Under the pieces are notes generated by a model. The model made no database searches. It saw nothing but the letters and a program-made list of their open reading frames with translations, and was not told the origin of the DNA. From Desulfofustis sp. PB-SRB1 (GTDB lineage Bacteria > Desulfobacterota > Desulfobulbia > Desulfobulbales > Desulfocapsaceae), in assembly GCA_016722945.1 (NCBI GenBank), contig JAEQMT010000038.1, positions 744,001 through 808,000 of the forward strand: a stretch of DNA of 64,000 nt. The letters run 5' to 3'. Shown here piece after piece: positions 44,491 through 50,699 of this stretch. How positions within the stretch are numbered: the first letter of the stretch is position 1; every line of letters starts with the position of its first letter. The position numbers and the translations under genes are program-made.

Positions 44491-44620
44491 AAAATGAGAA
44501 TTTTCTTTCAAGATCGAGGCGCGAGAAAAATTTTGCCGCAGGCATATGATCGATATTCCGAGGATAAAATTTTTTGAGCAACACTGAGATTGGACGAAAA
44601 GGCCATTTTGCAAGGTTCCC
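44480..44620 (+). repeat. 141-bp MITE-like element, family 2, complete copy
   Basis: It begins GGGAACCTTGAAAAATG and ends CATTTTGCAAGGTTCCC, a 17-bp inverted repeat with one mismatch. The interior (GAGAATTTTCTTTCAAGATC, GCCGCAGGCATATGATCG, ATTCCGAGGATAAAATTTTT) recurs at 55972-56113 and, cut short, at 45896-45986. It fills almost the whole phnW-phnX spacer and supplies the phnW stop codon. Confidence 0.85.
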
Positions 44621-44640
44621 TCAATTTATTGGAGATACAC

Positions 44641-45492
44641 ATGCACAATCAGGATTTTTCTTATACCAGAACCTATCGCGGCCCCGTCAAGCTGGTGGTA
44701 TTCGACTGGGCCGGCACCGCCGTGGATTTTGGCTGCCAGGCACCGATCATCGCCTTTATGGAAGGCTTTAAAAAACGGGGCGTGGAGGTCACCATGGAAC
44801 AGGCGCGCGCTCCCATGGGCATGGAAAAACGGGCCCATATCGAGGCGGTTCTGGCCATGGACGAGGTAGCCGCACTCTGGCGTTCGGTGCACGGTAAAGA
44901 CGCTACGGATGAGGATATCGACAGTATGTACGAGGACTTCGTACCGCATCTGCTGAGCATTCTCCCCGATTATTCCGCGCTCATTCCAGATGTCGCCGAT
45001 GCCGTTTCCGCATTGCGTGCGGATGGCGTCAAAATCGGCGCCACCACCGGCTATTTTCATGAGGCGGCCGAAGTCGTGGTGCGGGCGGCGGCAGCGGCGG
45101 GCTACATCCCCGACGCCCACCTCTGCGCCTCCGACGTCCGCCAGGGCCGACCATCCCCGGCCATGGTACACCGCATTATGGAGTTGCTCGATATCTATCC
45201 GCCCGAGGCCGTGGTCAACGTCGGCGATACCGTGGTGGATATCCATACCGGTCTCAACGGCGGGGTTTGGAGTGTCGGCGTGGCCGCCACCGGCAATGAG
45301 ACCGGCCTCGGTCTCAAGGAGTTGGAGGAATTGGAGCCGGCCCGGCGCGAGGCCAAGATCGCCACGGCACGGAGTCGTCTGATTCAAGCCGGCGCCCACT
45401 TCGTCATGGACACCATGGCTGAGCTGCCCGGTATCATCGACACCATCAACGGACTGCTGAAACAGGGAAAGTCACCTTATTCCCACTGCTGA
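44641..45492 (+). CDS. phnX: Phosphonoacetaldehyde hydrolase (phosphonatase)
   Basis: A 283-residue HAD-superfamily enzyme: VKLVVFDWAGTAVDFGCQAP (nucleophile Asp), GMEKRAHIEAVL in the cap with the Schiff-base-forming lysine region, GATTGYF (motif II) and VNVGDTVVDIHTGLNGGVWS (acidic motif). It cleaves the C-P bond of phosphonoacetaldehyde to acetaldehyde and phosphate, completing the PhnW pathway. The ATG at 44641 has GGAG ten bases ahead. The longer frame from 44590 starts inside the MITE and is rejected. Confidence 0.93.
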   Translation: MHNQDFSYTRTYRGPVKLVVFDWAGTAVDFGCQAPIIAFMEGFKKRGVEVTMEQARAPMGMEKRAHIEAVLAMDEVAALWRSVHGKDATDEDIDSMYEDFVPHLLSILPDYSALIPDVADAVSALRADGVKIGATTGYFHEAAEVVVRAAAAAGYIPDAHLCASDVRQGRPSPAMVHRIMELLDIYPPEAVVNVGDTVVDIHTGLNGGVWSVGVAATGNETGLGLKELEELEPARREAKIATARSRLIQAGAHFVMDTMAELPGIIDTINGLLKQGKSPYSHC

Positions 45493-45574
45493 TCCACGCC
45501 AAACGAGTGATCAACAAAGCTCACCGGCCCGATGGTCTGCCTAAGCGGTGACCCGTTCACGGCAGCCCCGGAAG

Positions 45575-45594
45575 CGCCGGTCACCAGACCGGCG
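45575..45594 (+). terminator. Hairpin after phnX
   Basis: CGCCGGT-CACCAG-ACCGGCG followed by TTTAAAAA, about 80 bases past the phnX stop. This gives a short, GC-rich stem with a weak T tract and plausible termination of the phn pair. Confidence 0.5.
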
Positions 45595-45895
45595 TTTAAA
45601 AACAGCCTCCCTATCGCGATCTTTGCAATCGATCCTCCCAAAGGCGACCGTTACCTAACCATGTTACAACCGACGACGCCTTTTTCCCTCTCCGCAAGGG
45701 GGCAATGATTAACACTGAATTGCGGATCGGTAAACACATCGAAATATACCGTCTCCAGAACATATGCTTTGAAATAATCTTGCAAGAGCGCAGAAGAAAA
45801 GATAGGCTGTTGTTCAAAATGCAGGCGCCCTGCCAGGGTATCCGTTTTTCAGGCCCGGGGAAACAACAAATCCGCTTCCAAACCGCAAGTATTGA
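45595..45895. other. Gene-free interval before the integron remnant
   Basis: No recognisable gene on either strand. The minus strand has a short open stretch (DYFKAYVLETVYFDVFTDPQ, about 45690-45780) with no family match I can name. It may be debris from the deletion that removed the integrase N-terminus. Confidence 0.4.
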
Positions 45896-45986
45896 GGGAG
45901 CCTTGAAAAATGAGAATTTTCGTTCAAGATCAAGGCGCGAGGAAAATTTTACCGCAGGCATATGACAGATATTCCGAGGATAAAAT
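45896..45986 (+). repeat. Family-2 MITE, left part only
   Basis: GGGAGCCTTGAAAAATG through ATTCCGAGGATAAAAT matches the first 90 bases of the copies at 44480 and 55972. It then breaks off directly into integron-integrase coding sequence. The missing right end and the missing N-terminal part of the integrase point to one deletion with its endpoint inside the element. Confidence 0.8.
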
Positions 45987-46258
45987 CGCATACCTTCCGG
46001 CACAGCTTCGCCACCCATCTTTTGCAGGCACAGTACGACATACGCACGATACAGACCATGCTGGGCCACCCCGATATACGAACGACGATGATCTATACCC
46101 ACTGTATACCCAGTAAAACAGCGAAAGAGGCGAAAAGCCCCATGGATTTTGAACCAGCCCAACAACAAGAATCATTACTTGGCACGTTAATTGCGATATC
46201 GATAACCCCACAATTTGCGAATTATCTGGACGCAATCCGTTCAGATAAGTACTTGTAA
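45962..46258 (+). pseudogene. intI: Integron integrase IntI, C-terminal fragment
   Basis: The frame reads [40 protein letters not shown] and AKSPMDF. It has the tyrosine-recombinase box II (HxxR, the LLGH-type His and the YTH nucleophile Tyr). The ending of the form R/KSPxDx after the Tyr is typical of integron integrases. Only about 60 of some 320 residues remain. The upstream ATG and first residues come from a MITE, and the first arginine, the IntI-specific insertion and the N-terminal domain are gone. It is transcribed toward the cassettes, unlike class 1-3 integrons. Residues after PMDF read into unrelated sequence. Confidence 0.8.
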
Positions 46259-46282
46259 TGTGAACAGAAAAACTAGCATTCA

Positions 46283-46537
46283 ATGAAAATAATACTGATT
46301 CTAAAATACACTAGCCTTTGCCTAGCGACTATTTTTATAATTTTTGTCACATGGTTTACTTGGATTGGTGGAACTGCGTATGGTTATGCATCATATCTAG
46401 AAGCAAAATGGATAAAGGATCACCCAAAGACAAAAGGTGATCTAGAAAAATATTTGAATTTATACTCTTTGCATCAAATTGATCCAAAAACATCAATGTG
46501 GGGTTGGCATTACGAATTACAACCGGGGAAAGAATGA
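46283..46537 (+). CDS. Small membrane-anchored hypothetical protein (cassette gene)
   Basis: 84 residues: one N-terminal membrane span (ILILKYTSLCLATIFIIFVT then WFTWIGGTAYGYA), then a short hydrophilic part ending YSLHQIDPKTSMWGWHYELQ. AT-rich, unlike the neighbouring core genes. I recognise no family. Its stop overlaps the next small frame by ATGA, suggesting a coupled pair. Confidence 0.55.
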   Translation: MKIILILKYTSLCLATIFIIFVTWFTWIGGTAYGYASYLEAKWIKDHPKTKGDLEKYLNLYSLHQIDPKTSMWGWHYELQPGKE

Positions 46538-46632
46538 TGCAATATCGTATCTTATGGAATAAGAATTGTCCACTAGATGTAGTATATGACGAGTCTGATA
46601 AAATTATTCATATATATACATCTTATGAATAG
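46534..46632 (+). CDS. 32-residue hypothetical peptide, coupled to upstream gene
   Basis: ATG overlaps the previous stop (ATGA). The frame reads MMQYRILWNKNCPLDVVYDE and SDKIIHIYTSYE, then TAG. It is soluble in character. Translation is supported only by the overlap; it may be the shortened second gene of a two-gene cassette. Confidence 0.35.
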   Translation: MMQYRILWNKNCPLDVVYDESDKIIHIYTSYE

Positions 46633-46648
46633 AAATTGATATAAATAA

Positions 46649-46779
46649 CACATAACCAACCAATCAACACGGACCGCAAAAACATCTTACGATTGAAAGT
46701 TTTTTGGTTTGCATTAGCTTAATTTATTTTTCAGTTATCGTACGCCGCACTTTTGCGGCCGGTTATCGCAACGTTAACT
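46649..46779 (+). other. Candidate attC site 1
   Basis: A bracketing pair ACATAAC ... GTTAACT, each one or two bases off the RYYYAAC/GTTRRRY consensus. Nested inside are ATAACC/GGTTAT (46652-46657 with 46761-46766) and CCGCAAAA/TTTTGCGG (46673-46682 region with 46751-46758). About 131 bp, with a large apical region as in the long attC type. It lies exactly between two small genes. Confidence 0.5.
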
Positions 46780-46792
46780 CTTTATATAAAAA

Positions 46793-47098
46793 ATGAAGAA
46801 GTTTATTTCAACAGAAACTAATCCAGGAGAGTTCCTAGTGCCATCCCTATCAGATGGATCATGGAAACTCAAGGGCCTGAAGTCCAAGAAAGACTACCAA
46901 AAGGGAATGATCGTCTTTGTAGGCAAAGATATCACTGCCAAAGATGTATTTGCGAAAATGGTAGATAATGGACACGTCTTTTCATCTGTAGACAGTCAGT
47001 TGGAATGCCTTGAAAAACTCATCTCAGATATTCCAAACTTCAAAATTGGAACCAAAGTCACCCTCAGTGAAGGCAAACTGAATGTCTTCCAGAGTTAA
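46793..47098 (+). CDS. Hypothetical protein (cassette gene)
   Basis: 101 residues, soluble and lysine-rich, starting MKKFISTETNPGEFLVPSLS and ending KIGTKVTLSEGKLNVFQS. No family recognised. It is flanked by attC-like palindromes on both sides and starts 14 bases after the left one, as is usual for cassette genes. Confidence 0.6.
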   Translation: MKKFISTETNPGEFLVPSLSDGSWKLKGLKSKKDYQKGMIVFVGKDITAKDVFAKMVDNGHVFSSVDSQLECLEKLISDIPNFKIGTKVTLSEGKLNVFQS

Positions 47099-47103
47099 CA
47101 AAA

Positions 47104-47244
47104 CGTTGAGTTGACGTGGCCCAACGATCGGTGTGCTCCGCTGCGCTGCGCAAACCAATCGTTGGACGTTGCAAATTGCCCCAATAATCGGCAGTTACCA
47201 CTGCCATTATTAACGCAATTTGCACGTCAACTCGGCCGTTGGGC
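47104..47244 (+). other. Candidate attC region 2 (possibly two sites)
   Basis: It contains GCCCAAC (47119-47125, perfect RYYYAAC), GTTGGAC (47161-47167, perfect GTTRRRY) and GTTGGGC (47238-47244, perfect GTTRRRY). Between the last two is a strong hairpin GCAAATTGC / AATAAT / GGCAGT pairing with ACTGCC / ATTATT / GCAATTTGC. GAGTTGACGTG (47108) and CACGTCAACTC (47223) are an 11-base perfect inverted pair that overlaps this layout. The simplest reading is two attC-type sites joined after loss of a cassette. Confidence 0.6.
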
Positions 47245-47294
47245 GTCTTACTGTCGCGCATAGAGCACATAAATCAAACTGATTGACTCAATTG

Positions 47295-48665
47295 ATGACG
47301 CAGGCAATTACACGAGAGAGACTTTCCGACCTATTGGTCGATCCCCGTGAGGATCTCGACTTTGAGGTCAAGAATTGGCTGGACCTTCAAAATAGTAACG
47401 AGGATAAAGCGACATTTGCAAAGGCAATCTTAGCACTTGCCAACCATGGTGGTGGCTTTGTTGCTTTAGGTCTATTAGAAACGGATTCGGGAATAGTTGA
47501 GGCAGAGGGACGGCCAGCAACACTGGATAGATATAGTCAGGATCTGATTAATGGCATCGTACAGAATTACTGTGACCCTCCGTTTCACTGTGCCGTTCAT
47601 ATAGTTGCTAGTCCAGACGAAACACTATATCCAATAGTGGTTGTTCCCGGCGGCCATCGGATTCCTGTAAGGGCACGTCGGGCTGGTCCGCACGGAAACA
47701 TTGTCCAAAATAACGCAATCTACATTCGAAAGCCGGGACCTCGGAGCGAAACTCCGCAAAGCGCCCAGGATTGGGATTATCTTCTGGCTAGGTGCTTGCG
47801 TAATCGTCGGGACGAGATGTTCGATCAGATCAGGGACTTGATCACAGGTGCCGTGCCACAGATAGAACAACCCACTGAGCCAGCCCGTCTAGAAGATTGG
47901 ATTCGCGTCGGTTTCGAACGGTGGCACACGCTTACCCAGGTGTTACCAGAGCATGTTGGCCCACGTTTCCCCCATGGGTACTACAATTTTGCTTATGAGA
48001 TCATAGGCGAACGCCGACAGATTTCGCCTGCTCAGTTGCCAGATGTATTGAGGGCAAGTGTGGTTCGTCATACAGGATGGCCGCCTTTTTGGTACCCAAC
48101 ACGGGAAGGAATAACACCTTATCCAATTGACGGCGCAGTTGAATGTTGGCTCGGCGGCGATACACAAACGCCTGCCGAGAACCGTGATGCTGCTCATTCA
48201 GACTTCTGGCGGATTCATTCTGAGGGCATGGCATTCTTACTCCGTGGCTTTCAAGAAGATGGAATGGAAGTGCAGCGCCCAGGTCGCTCAACCATCCTAC
48301 CTGGCACGGCCTTCGACATCTCACTTCCCGTGTGGCGGATAGGCGAGACGCTTTTGCAGGCGCAACGTTTAGCGGAGAACCTGTTTGAAGGGCCAACGAC
48401 GATAAGGTTTATTGCCACCTATGAAGGTCTATCTGGGCGGGCCCTAACGAGCATTGACCATAGACGTCATGTCTGGGAGAGTCGCATTGCGCGCCAGAAT
48501 TCAATTACTTTGAATACACATGTGGACGCACAGGCGATCGATACGAACTTGCCGGAAATCGTGCACCCTCTTTTGTCCCCTCTGTACGCATTATTCGACT
48601 TTTTTGAGTTGTCGATCCAGCTAGTTTCCGAAGAATTGTCGCGCATGCGTGGAGGTAATATTTAG
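47295..48665 (+). CDS. Putative DNA-binding AlbA_2/Schlafen-like protein (cassette gene)
   Basis: About 456 residues. The N-terminal DPREDLDFEVKNWLDLQNSN with EDKATFAKAILALANHGGGF, VALGLLE is the AlbA_2 (Schlafen AlbA-type) fold found in many helicase-like regulators and defence proteins. The remaining 300 residues have no motif I recognise. The usual C-terminal HATPase or helicase parts are not evident. ATG at 47295 is preferred to the TTG at 47283. It is unusually long for a cassette gene. Confidence 0.6.
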   Translation: MTQAITRERLSDLLVDPREDLDFEVKNWLDLQNSNEDKATFAKAILALANHGGGFVALGLLETDSGIVEAEGRPATLDRYSQDLINGIVQNYCDPPFHCAVHIVASPDETLYPIVVVPGGHRIPVRARRAGPHGNIVQNNAIYIRKPGPRSETPQSAQDWDYLLARCLRNRRDEMFDQIRDLITGAVPQIEQPTEPARLEDWIRVGFERWHTLTQVLPEHVGPRFPHGYYNFAYEIIGERRQISPAQLPDVLRASVVRHTGWPPFWYPTREGITPYPIDGAVECWLGGDTQTPAENRDAAHSDFWRIHSEGMAFLLRGFQEDGMEVQRPGRSTILPGTAFDISLPVWRIGETLLQAQRLAENLFEGPTTIRFIATYEGLSGRALTSIDHRRHVWESRIARQNSITLNTHVDAQAIDTNLPEIVHPLLSPLYALFDFFELSIQLVSEELSRMRGGNI

Positions 48666-48767
48666 ATGGCAGTGACAGCTGGACTTGTTAATTTTCTATC
48701 TTGGGCAAAGAGAAAGCAACGCCCAACAAAAATTTCCAGCCGACGCGCAAACTGCGCGCGCGGCTGA
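48666..48767 (+). CDS. Short frame running into attC site 3
   Basis: It starts one base after the previous stop: MAVTAGLVNFLSWAKRKQRP then TKISSRRANCARG, and ends within the attC palindrome. The second half is simply the palindrome read through. It could be the start of a second cassette gene whose rest was lost; translation is doubtful. Confidence 0.25.
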   Translation: MAVTAGLVNFLSWAKRKQRPTKISSRRANCARG

Positions 48768-48780
48768 AATTAAGCGTTCT
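48721..48780 (+). other. Candidate attC site 3
   Basis: GCCCAAC at 48721-48727 is a perfect R'' box. The stem AATTTC-C-AGCCG pairs with CGGCT-GAAATT (48731-48741 with 48761-48771), leaving one unpaired C, the extrahelical base typical of attC. The GC-rich tip is CGCGC/GCGCG. The right box GCGTTCT keeps only the GTT core. About 60 bp, the normal short attC size. Confidence 0.65.
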
Positions 48781-48885
48781 CGGCGGCTGCGCCGCCGAGA
48801 ATCGCGGTGCTGACCGGACACCGCACACCAATCAACCAGACTGCGTCTGCTTAATCGGCGCACGGCGCCGGTCAGCACCGCGATT
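48777..48885. other. Two perfect palindromes, possible further attC
   Basis: TTCTCGGCGGC-TGC-GCCGCCGAGAA (48777-48801), then an 18-base perfect inverted pair AATCGCGGTGCTGACCGG (48800-48817) and CCGGTCAGCACCGCGATT (48868-48885) with a 50-base spacer. It lies between attC site 3 and the next cassette gene. It has no clear GTTRRRY box, so it could be an attC of a degenerate type or a different folded element. Confidence 0.6.
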
Positions 48886-48909
48886 AGTTTCCAAAAGTAG
48901 GATCGTGAA

Positions 48910-49233
48910 ATGCTCGGAATATTCAAGACTAAAGAAGGTGAGTGGCCATTCGATCAGCCAAAAAATTGCGCCGTTTTTACGATTCGACAAATCATAGAGG
49001 GTGAATGTCCGATTCAAGTTGTATATCACGACTTAGAAGATAATGGCTGGCAGTTTGTCGGTAATATTGAATACACTATGGAAGATGCCAGACTGGTTGG
49101 TCTAGAGGAAATTACAAAAATCGATCCAACGGTATTCGAAGTCGCTAAGATTGAACCAGGTTTTCATGCTTGGCGAAATAAAATCGGAGACGCGTGGATA
49201 ATAGCTAAAACACCCAAGCAGGCCGATGAATAA
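48910..49233 (+). CDS. DUF2185-like small protein (cassette gene)
   Basis: 107 residues: VFTIRQIIEGECPIQVVYHD, LEDNGWQFVGNIEYTMEDAR, LVGLEEITKIDPTVFEVAKI and PGFHAWRNKIGDAWI. The pattern (polar ligand-binding fold, WQF..., ...GxxAWR) resembles DUF2185 and related immunity-type proteins, from memory. A role as an immunity protein is inference only. An attC candidate follows directly. Confidence 0.55.
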   Translation: MLGIFKTKEGEWPFDQPKNCAVFTIRQIIEGECPIQVVYHDLEDNGWQFVGNIEYTMEDARLVGLEEITKIDPTVFEVAKIEPGFHAWRNKIGDAWIIAKTPKQADE

Positions 49234-49307
49234 ACTAACAATAAAATTGAGCTAATTGGCTGGACTCGATGCGCTCGCCTAGCTCATAGCTCATTTTAAC
49301 GTTGTGT
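49232..49307 (+). other. Candidate attC site 4 (best formed)
   Basis: The left box AACTAAC and right box GTTGTGT each differ by one base from RYYYAAC and GTTRRRY. The inner arm AAAATTGAGCTA (49243) pairs with TAGCTCATTTT (about 49286-49297) except for one unpaired base, an extrahelical base. 76 bp in all. It starts at the stop codon of one small gene and ends 8 bases before the ATG of the next, exactly the cassette layout. Confidence 0.7.
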
Positions 49308-49314
49308 TTGAAAG

Positions 49315-49857
49315 ATGAATGATCCGACATTTCTATCCCAGTGCCTCGCGCTAGGGCTGATTGAGCCCGACCAGGTTGCATCGTGGGCAGACGGACAGAT
49401 TGCTGCCACGGATCAGCCCCCGTACTGGCTGATTCAGCTCTCGACCCAATCGGACGGCGACCCACTGGCAGTCCAGAAGCTTCTCGCTGAAGCGGGGGCT
49501 GCTCCTCAGGTTGACGACGATTCATACCTTTCTCTCGTTGCCGGACTCTACTCAGCCCGAGCTGACGCCAATCGGGCAGTCGGATTGTTGTACGAACGAT
49601 TCTGTATTGATTGGGAAGAGATGACAGACCTCCGGCAGGAGATCTTCGTGATCGAAGACGAGATGGGTTGGAATGAATCAAAAGGAAATGGCAGGCTCAA
49701 GCGGCTGCTGAAGAAACATCTGTCTGAGTTCACAGAGCAGGCGGAAAGATTAGGATTGAAACACAATCAGGTAGCCGGGGGAATCCCTCCCCCAGCCCCC
49801 ACAACACCTGGCAAGCGGGTCCGCACTAGGCGGTTCCCAGAGGTTACCGAGCCGTAG
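49315..49857 (+). CDS. Hypothetical cassette protein with intron-derived C-terminus
   Basis: 180 residues as read. Residues 1-152 (MNDPTFLSQCLALGLIEPDQ ... LSEFTEQAERLGLKHNQ) are a helical soluble protein with no recognised family. The last 28 residues (GGIPPPAPTTPGKRVRTRRF) are the antisense of the 3' end of a group II intron, which begins at about 49767. The native end has been lost or displaced to beyond 50546. It may still be stable, but the tail is not ancestral. Confidence 0.55.
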   Translation: MNDPTFLSQCLALGLIEPDQVASWADGQIAATDQPPYWLIQLSTQSDGDPLAVQKLLAEAGAAPQVDDDSYLSLVAGLYSARADANRAVGLLYERFCIDWEEMTDLRQEIFVIEDEMGWNESKGNGRLKRLLKKHLSEFTEQAERLGLKHNQVAGGIPPPAPTTPGKRVRTRRFPEVTEP

Positions 49858-50546
49858 CCGGGTAGTGGATGGTTACCCATAGATCTTTAAGGCAAAGCAA
49901 CCCTTGACCCCTGAGCCATTGATTGGTCATGCCCGATTGGGTGGCCACTGTGCGGGATAATCTCCATGAACCTGTGCGGCTCAAACCGACGGAGATAGCT
50001 ATGCGCAGGAATGTGCCGAGCCTGGTCAGCTCACGAACTTTGGTACGTCGGTAACGCCACTGTTTCCAGGAGCACATGTGTATCCCGCGGCGCAGCCACT
50101 GGTCGATTTCGGGTATGGGACGATAGAGTTCCGATATCCCGTAATATCCCATCCAGCCGCGTAGATACTCTGCCAGTTTGAACAATCGATACGCCATGGA
50201 GACGCCCCAGCTCCGTCCGGTCAATTCCTTGATGCGCTGTTTGAAGCGTATAAAGGCGTTATTCGACCAGCGGATTTTGGTGCCCGAGAAGGCAAAACCG
50301 AGAAAGGTGATCTCGTTGGTATGAGCCACCTTGCTTTTCTCCTGGTTGACGGTGAGCTTGAGTTTCTTCTCCAGGAACCTTCTGTCCGTCAGCCCATAAG
50401 GTTGTACGCAAGCTTCCTCCAGACGAGCCCTCGCGGGATCGCCCTTGCTTTCGACCAGTATTTATGTTCCTGTCATCACGACAGTAACTGGGTTTAAATA
50501 CAGGGGACTTGCACCCCATAAGATCACGCCCATGCCGGGCGTACAC
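49767..50546 (-). mobile_element. Group II intron, internally deleted, antisense to cassettes (copy 1)
   Basis: Read on the minus strand it starts near GTGTACGCCCGGCATGGGCG, with the typical GGGGTGCAAGTCCCC and GAGGAAGC pieces of domain I (about 50546-50400). It then jumps to the C-terminal part of the intron reverse transcriptase and ends with the domain V/VI region GAACCGCCTAGTGCGGACCC and GGGGGAGGGATTCCCCCGGC. About 780 bp remain of the usual near-2-kb element. The 3' end and the RT resemble group IIC-attC introns. Most of the RT gene has been deleted. Confidence 0.75.
49844..50384 (-). pseudogene. Group II intron reverse transcriptase/maturase, C-terminal fragment
   Basis: The fragment reads RRFLEKKLKLTVNQEKSKVA, HTNEITFLGFAFSGTKIRWS, RIKELTGRSWGVSMAYRLFK, LAEYLRGWMGYYGISELYRP, IDQWLRRGIHMCSWKQWRYR and GMTNQWLRGQGLLCLKDLWV. 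These are the thumb/domain X of a group II intron maturase. The seven RT motifs including the YADD box are absent, so neither splicing help nor mobility is possible from this copy. The plausible internal ATG is at 50329. Confidence 0.8.
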
Positions 50547-50699
50547 CTGGCACTTCACTTAACCCTAAAGGAATTCGACCTTTCTTGGTTTCTCAAACAA
50601 TGTGCTATCGGTAATAATTTACAGGTGAATTTACTTTGGGCAAGTGAGCTTTAGTGTTCGCTAATTAAGTTCCCATCCATACGAACCCGAGGACCCCAT

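Noticed and set aside
45611-46168. 185-residue minus-strand frame overlapping the integrase fragment
   Set aside because: The plus strand over part of it encodes clear tyrosine-recombinase motifs; the rest has no recognisable domain.
50400-50500. YCRDD in a minus-strand frame taken as an RT catalytic box
   Set aside because: It lies within intron RNA domain I, not in the reverse transcriptase, which has lost its catalytic region in this copy.
50445-50654. Plus-strand frame with RGLAPHKITPMPGVHLA
   Set aside because: It is the antisense reading of group II intron domain I (GGGGTGCAAGTCCCC and GCCCGGCATGGGCG), commonly mis-called as a small protein.
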